Source: Siderastrea radians (lineage: Eukaryota; Cnidaria; Anthozoa; Scleractinia; Rhizangiidae). From it: a DNA stretch of 64,000 nt. Below, in pieces: positions 58,208 to 64,000 of this stretch. The stretch covers positions 3,318,720-3,382,719 of the forward strand of contig OZ024891.1 in NCBI GenBank assembly GCA_964017195.1. Reading direction: 5' to 3'. How positions within the stretch are numbered: position 1 is the stretch's first letter; each line of letters begins with the position of its first letter. Below the pieces are notes generated by a model. It had not been told where the DNA came from and did no database searches. It saw only the letters and a list, made by a program, of their open reading frames with translations. A program made the position numbers and the translations under genes.

Positions 58208-58499
58208 TAGTCATCTTTGCAGCTCTAAAACAGTTCTAAATGGCGAAGTTTGACGATTAAAGATTACCTATAATACATTCGTTGCGGTATCTCCATACAT
58301 TCCCACAATTAATTTTAAAAATCAAACGGTAACGCAGAGTGCGTGGGCTCCTTGTAATTTATTGATCATTGGACCGCCATATGTCGCAGCTCTATTGTTT
58401 TTACGCCTCGTTCTTTGTTTCTTTTGTTTGTTCTATTGTTTAGCGGACTAATCGTGGAAGACCTTACGAAAGCTGCTACACCACCCCATTTTTGGGAGT

Positions 58500-58504
58500 T
58501 GTAG

Positions 58505-58536
<32 letters not shown>

Positions 58537-58850
58537 TATTTATATAGCGCTATTTCTATCGCTATCCAATAGCGCTTAACAAGTTGTTTAAAATTACACA
58601 TCTATATAAAAACGTTACAATATGTATATAATAAAAGATAAAATATCTATAAAAGATCTTCACGTAGTATATTAAGTAATTCTAGTTGTAAATAAACTAG
58701 AAATATTTTGGGAGTTTTGAATAAACTAAGGGCTTTTATCCCTGACTTGAACGCCTTTCTTTGATTCAAAAACAGAGCTCCCCTTTTAAGGTACGCAACA
58801 CCACCTACGGAAATATTGCATGTCATGGCATGACTCACACGCAATCATGT
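58500..58850 (-). mobile_element. Retroposon 3' end with ATT repeat tail
   Basis: On the minus strand AGCGCTATTGGATAGCGATA, GCGCTATATAAATAAAGTAT and a TTA/ATT trinucleotide run (58502-58533 on plus) form a typical LINE/SINE terminus. A 65-codon frame upstream (58844-58647) is probably a remnant; its family was not recognised. Confidence 0.5.
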
Positions 58851-60916
58851 GCTTCCCACGCTACCACACTCAATTTGAGAAAGAAAACCATAAATTCTAA
58901 GCCAGTATTAAGTTCCAATCGCCAATCGTTCCGACTTACCTACTGATGTTACTTTTTCAGCAAAAATTTAATTCAGTGATTTTTCCTAAACAGAAGTGAT
59001 TCCTAGACTTCAAAACAAATTCCCGTCACGTTCTCAACAAAACTAGTAAATTTAGAGAACACCTAACTTGGCAATACTTCATGAAGTTTGAAATTGTAAA
59101 ATTAGTATGAAAAGGGAAGAAGGAATGAACAAAAAGGGAAGAAGGAATAAGACTGCCTGGACGTAATCTTCGATTTTCTTCTTCTCCCCTAGTAGTTTGA
59201 GCTTTTGCACGACTGTGGATGTATCAAGTTTTTAAGGCTAATAAAAATTAGTATTGCTACCGAGTACAAGTTATACTGTCACGAAATTGCGTCGGTAAGC
59301 AGCTTCGGGATTTATTTTTTCACCAGCCGTCCACGTGCCGATTTTTAAGCCCTCACGCGGAAGCGTTCGGTTTCGAAGATGACGAACTTTACACAGCTAT
59401 TTTTGCGGGTGACACACCTTTGAAGGGAATTTAAAACAAGAACTTTGCGCCTTTTTATACGCAGGGCTTTCATACTTTCTCAGACTGGAAATGTATTGGT
59501 GTGATTTTTACACCTTCCTGAACTTCCTATAATTTCAATGTTTTCTGAAATTACAGCAATTTCCTGCAAGTAATCATCGAAAACAACTACCGGCATCCAA
59601 CAACTGAGCCTGCGAGCTGGCTCACTTCAGTGGTCGGGTTTTCGCGCAAACGGACTCGCACTGACAAGATTTCTTTATAATACGCCGGGCCGGGCCAGGC
59701 CAGGCCAGCCCGGAGAGGTTTGTCCCATCAAACAGCCCTTATACATGTTTACGTCAGACTAGCTATTTTCACCCCCAAGCCTCGCTTTGGAATTGTAAAT
59801 CTGCGTAGTTTCATGTTTCTAATCGAAGAATTGCCAAAGCAGAAAGTTGAAAAAGAATACTTACACAAAAACAGCGTCGATTGCCCAAATGCTTGCAAAA
59901 ACAATTCGTACAAACGAGGCTTGGTGGAGAATTTTGAATTTGTGACATAACAAGTAAAAGGCCTGTTGTGCTTGTCCCCTCGTGTGTACTGTTCGTGGGG
60001 CAAGTCCCTTCGACCAATGAAGTCTTAAACCAAGTGAAAAACCAAGTCAAATAATCCCTCGTGAGTACGCTCAGCCTAAAGGTGACTTGTCACCAGAACA
60101 CAGCCTGATACTCACGCGTATCCTTCCCACTCGTATCAGGACTCGGTCTGTTGTACCTGCTCAAATTCGCCCATAAAGAACTAAACAATAGCACTTTGTA
60201 TTCAGTGACGCTTTGGAAATTTTGCCGAGATCGTGTCGAAGATTTCAAGAATGATCGGAAATTTCCGACGAGCAAAACGCGTCTTATTAGGGGATGGGGA
60301 GAGGTAAGTTATTCTTTGGAGAATTTATTTTTACTGGGGTACCCAGGTGAAGGATTGTTTGTCGGCGTAGGGCGCTTATGAAACTTATACGTCATCCAAG
60401 CATCAGTAGTAGTAAGTGTTCAGTATGAACGTTCTTAAATCAGAATAAGTGTTGTTATAAAAGAGGAATTCACTCGTGTCTTTGGGTTTATCGAATCAGT
60501 CCTTACGACATCGTTCATGTCGGTTAGTGATCAACGCTTATTGCCTATGAGCATGACTCACTTTGTAAGAGAGAAAAGCAAAAAATCTCATTAAGTTAGC
60601 TTTTCAAGACGCGTGTCCAGGTAGCGTCAAAAAATAGGGCATTTTTAGGCGGTACGAAAATTATTACGCGCTGCGGAGATTTTAACATAGGCGCGCTAAC
60701 TTTAAGAGGCTCTCTCGACTTGGCGCGAAATTTCATAGCATCAACCTCGCTCCCAGCGTCTCTTCTCTACCCTGGGAACAAGGATGTGACGTCATGACGT
60801 TTCTCGCTGCGTAGGCTGTGAGTTCACTTTAGTTCGCACTCAACATTACACCGACAGATGACAAAGGAGCCTGTTTATCCACGACAGCTTGCAAGCCTGC
60901 AAGCTATCCAGTTTTA
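58851..60916. other. Intergenic, no gene recognised
   Basis: A GC-rich patch of GGCC/GGCCAGGCC words is at 59687-59713. A plus-strand frame from 60151 runs to a GTAAGT-like site at 60303 (LYSVTLWKFCRDRVEDFKND); it could be a 5' exon of a gene further right but no family or partner exon was found. Confidence 0.35.
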
Positions 60917-61205
60917 GTATAAATCTACTAGCGTTCTATCACTAATGCTGTTCTCTGATTGGCTACGCTACTCACTATCTATTCTGTTGTAGATAGTGAG
61001 TAGAGTGTTTTCCGCGCGGTGTGACCTATTTATATCATTTTTCAATAAAAACATGTAGTGTCTGCTGTTAAGTTTTGAACGTCTAGTAGATTTATATTAA
61101 AACAATTAGATTATTCGCTCTCGATTTCTATGCGGTGATAGTTGCTTCGGCCTTCGGCCTCATCAACTATCACGCGATAGAAATCTCGAGCTCATAATCT
61201 AATTG
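60917..61205. mobile_element. Foldback element with nested hairpins
   Basis: An outer pair TAAATCTACTAG / CTAGTAGATTTA (about 60920 and 61083), a middle pair CTCACTATCTA / TAGATAGTGAG, and a strong inner hairpin 61103-61205 (CAATTAGATTAT..., TGATAGTTG arms around a GGCCTTCGGCC loop). Confidence 0.55.
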
Positions 61206-61915
61206 TTAAATACAGAGAATATACAGTATACAGTAATTTACTGGAGACTACAGTGTATTAGCTGAACACACCCCTCACATGCAGGAACTACAGTCTAGTT
61301 AAACTGTTTCGGTCAGGGATTCCGTGAAAAGGCAACTAGTACGGGCTAACTATTTTCAAGTAGACCAATATAATGCCAGTGAGAATAAAGGAGAACTAAA
61401 CAAGGCTGAAACTAATTCCAACCTATAGTCACCCAAAAGAGAATAACAATGAAGATAACTATTTGGATAGAAAAAAATCGATACTGCTGAAGAGAGCACC
61501 TTCAAGTTAGCAAAAACCTGTAAATTTGGGCATTCACGGGTTTAATAATGGGATGGTACCGTTGGTTTGCTCTCACTAGACATCCTATTCTATGCAGAAG
61601 CAAACCGGTTCCACTAAAACCCGTTAAATGGCCATAAATCGGCTCAGGAGCCACACAGGAAACAAAGAAACATACAATTGCAGTAAGGTAAGCCGTTTTT
61701 ATTTAAAATTCTTTCATATTTTTAGGTTTTAGAAATATATAATGTTTTTTTCTATACAAATCCTTATATATCGAAGGTTACACAACAGTACCAACGCTCA
61801 TATTTCGAGCTCAGTTGAGCTAACTGTGGGAGTATCAATGCTTTTTTAAGCACACACTTTTATTGATGGTCCAATTGTGTAAGCCAATCTATTGATCAAA
61901 TCACACACGATAGAT

Positions 61916-61923
61916 ACATACAT

Positions 61924-61988
<65 letters not shown>

Positions 61989-62101
61989 TACATACATACA
62001 TACATACATACATACATACATACATACATACATACATACATACATACATACACACATACATACATACATACATACATACATACATACATACATACATACA
62101 T
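61916..62101. repeat. (TACA)n-(CA)n-(TACA)n compound microsatellite
   Basis: Pure TACA units flank about 20 CA dinucleotides, then a long TACA run with one interruption near 62051. It is followed by TAAACTTTATTGAAGTGTC, consistent with the start of a minus-strand retroposon 3' end (AATAAAGTTTATGTATG on minus). Confidence 0.95.
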
Positions 62102-62364
62102 AAACTTTATTGAAGTGTCAGGGTCTTTAGCTATGGATAGCTAATTGGGGACACTAGCAAATACAAATATAAAATATAAAATATATACAACTTTCGACTC
62201 TGAACTAGGAGAGGAGACTACACAGCAAGATAAATGTACTTCACTGCCATCTGAAGGCTCGACTGACCAGCTGCTGTTCAGGAAAATGAGCCAGCCCGCG
62301 CTCCTCCGAAATAGATCTAGAGAGAGCGGTGGAAATCGAGCCTATGCCATCTGAGGATATTAAA

Positions 62365-62410
62365 AACAGTATATGGTCAGGTCATGGGTTCGATTCCCGT
62401 CGGGGACTCA
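62365..62410 (+). tRNA. tRNA-like T-arm, SINE or tRNA remnant
   Basis: ATGGGTTCGATTCCCGT forms a perfect T stem-loop with a consensus B box (GTTCGATTC), followed by a T run. No D or anticodon arm could be folded upstream, so it is a remnant and not a gene. Confidence 0.35.
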
Positions 62411-63239
62411 GATTTTTTCTTTGTCCCACGCTAGCGACATGTTGAATATTCCATCTTTTCTTATTTCTTCTCCAAGCTTAAAATTCACCATCTTTCTTTA
62501 TTTATCAAACAGCACAATGTTTACTGGTTAGCCTTAAGGAAGCTAAAGACAGCTGCGATTGGCGGGGGAAACGCAGCTTTACCGGCATTTTTTAGCTTTA
62601 ATTGCTTTAAAAAGGTGAAGAAGTTCTTATAGGGTTGTCTAAAAATATTGGAGTTGTAGAGACTCATTCAAAACATTAGAGTTGTAAAGACTCCGAAAGT
62701 CATATCTAATTTCTTACCTTATGGACGAAACACCGGTTGCTTCAGGCTGAAACTTGAGGTTTCCGGAATGATCTCACGAAGCGTTTATCGTAGCCGTTAA
62801 GTGCGAGGGAGAAGTTGAGTAATAAATGCTCGGCTTTATCCCACAACGCCAGACAACGTCATGCACCGATTTTTCTCGTTACGCATCACTCCGGACTTAT
62901 TACACAAATGACGGACAGTTAGTCACAAAAATTGTTGTGCTTATTCTTCAGTTTGTTTGGGTGAAAATAGTGCAAAGTATTTATGAGGTTGAGGTTTTTG
63001 TGATGTAATAGTTGTTTTAATTTGCCCAAATCAACCATCACTCTTAGGAACTGAGAGAGAATTATTTGTTTCGTTAGAAAAGCTCAAGTAAAAGCAAGTA
63101 AGGAGTTAAGGTGTAAAACCACTGCAAAAACCGTCTACGATCAATCTTGCACAACGTCGGATCACAAAGATCGTGATCAGTCCAAATTGATAAAAATATA
63201 AATGATTGTCAAAATGACTACTGCAGAGACTGATCAAAC
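62411..63239. other. Intergenic, nothing recognised
   Basis: No exon, RNA or repeat family identified. Confidence 0.35.
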
Positions 63240-64000
63240 AACGTGAAAAGACGTAGGTTACAATATTTCGACTGGCCAATACCAGTCTTCATCAGGTTTT
63301 ATTGAGGCAAATCACGAATTTACAGTAATATATATGTAGTAAGACAAAAGCGGAAGTTACATATATGACGTGGTATGGCGTGGCTTAGAAATGACAGAAA
63401 ATAAACAAACAAACAAAAAAAATTATTATATGTAGTTACAAATTACAGTTCATCACGTTTATTAATGCCTAGAGGCTCAAGAGTCTTAGCCCTGTGAATA
63501 ATGTGAGCCTCACGTGCCTTCCTGAAAGAATCGCGTTCATTTTTAAGTTTTTCAATAGGAATAAGTAGTATATGGGTGTCGGAATGGTTATTGCTGAGAA
63601 AGTGTTCTGAAACTGCTGTAACTGGTTGTCTATGTTCATTGAAACGGTCTTTGCGGCGACGTTTAGTTTCCCCAATGTACTGTAAATTACATAGGCGACA
63701 TTGAATCATGTAGATAACATTGAAAGTAGTACAAGTTATATGAGATTTGATATGGTACGTTTTACCAGTGGAATGAAAAGTATATTGAGTGCGGCCATGT
63801 TCAATGTAGGGACAAGTGGTACAATTCCTGCTACTGCACCGAAAGGAACCGGGAGTGACCCGGGAGTTACTTGAATCAGGGTCTTCTGTTAACTGGGCTC
63901 TAACAAGAACGTCACTAATATTCTTACATCGGCGGTAAGCTACTAAGGGAAGATTTTTAAAACATTTCTACAACGATCTGATGAGTAGAGGACGTTAGAA
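63240..64000 (-). mobile_element. Penelope-like element, 3' part, continuing past the window
   Basis: The coding tail (63443-64000) is followed on the minus strand by a terminal motif with ATTTCGACTGGCCAATACC and CTTCATCAGG at 63268-63297, as usual for these elements. Only the end is in the window. Confidence 0.75.
63443..64000 (-). CDS. Penelope-like reverse transcriptase, linker and GIY-YIG endonuclease
   Basis: From the right edge the frame reads LVAYRRCKNISDVLVRAQL, a cysteine-rich linker CSSRNCTTCPYIEHG, then NVIYMIQCRLCNLQYIGETK, RFNEHRQPV, SEHFLSNNH and KAREAHIIHRAKTLEPLGIN. These are the thumb end, the CCHH-type motif and the GIY-YIG nuclease with its conserved R, H and E residues. 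The nuclease nicks target DNA for priming. A frame change in the A5 run near 63957 suggests that this copy is damaged. The reverse-transcriptase core lies outside the window. Confidence 0.8.

Noticed and set aside
60151..60303. Plus-strand frame ending at a GTAAGT site, possible exon
   Set aside because: Looks coding by composition, but there is no recognisable family, no supporting acceptor and no partner exon; left only as a note in the intergenic entry.
61846..62113. Several overlapping open frames of MYVC or THIH repeats
   Set aside because: They are translations of the TACA/CA microsatellite on both strands, without coding meaning.

Overview
The window looks like animal nuclear DNA, most probably from an anthozoan cnidarian (stony coral or sea anemone). 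The evidence is three spliced metazoan genes with GT/AG introns, an AT-rich background, and a dense mix of LINE tails, a Penelope-like element, a Crypton-like fragment and many foldback elements. The taxon is inferred, not read directly from a marker. Two runs of exactly 200 N (3601-3800, 28801-29000) are assembly gaps.

Layout. 3.4-8.9 kb, + strand: the last eight coding exons of a MADD (Rab3-GEF / DENN) homologue; its upstream exons lie outside the window or were not recognised. A LINE fragment (2.27-3.30 kb) with a perfect 15-bp target duplication sits just upstream. 13.07-20.38 kb, + strand: a complete seven-exon tetraspanin of 245 aa, CD63-like, ending in a YxxI sorting motif. 24.32-54.75 kb, - strand: a complete eight-exon TRAF6 orthologue (528 aa; RING, five zinc fingers, coiled coil, MATH) stretched over 30 kb. 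All exon phases of the three genes join without a break. 54.8-64 kb: no host gene recognised; repeats, foldbacks, microsatellites and the C-terminal part of a Penelope-like element with a GIY-YIG nuclease at the right edge.

The large TRAF6 introns are the accessory part of the window. Intron 4 (26.7-41.5 kb) holds a Crypton-like recombinase fragment cut at a perfect 70-bp palindrome, a LINE tail split by a 4.2-kb inverted-repeat element, and a broken gene on the same strand. That gene encodes a GT4 glycosyltransferase C-terminus followed by an SH2 domain, and ankyrin repeats lie further downstream. Between its parts are GATC-rich tandem arrays and two more foldbacks. Intron 3 (41.6-51.1 kb) holds a segmental duplication that includes part of a TRAF6 zinc-finger exon. 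One copy is clean and preserves two empty TTAA sites; the other copy carries TTAA-flanked elements at exactly those two sites, one of them with a further TTAA element nested inside. The 4.2-kb palindrome also sits at a TTAA, so at least four unrelated-looking terminal sequences share this target.

Functionally, TRAF6 (innate immune ubiquitin ligase), MADD (Rab GEF with a death-domain link) and the tetraspanin (endosomal membrane organiser) are separate transcription units with no operon-like relation. The main novelty is structural: the nested TTAA elements with a preserved empty locus, the giant palindrome, and the decayed GT4-SH2-ankyrin gene.
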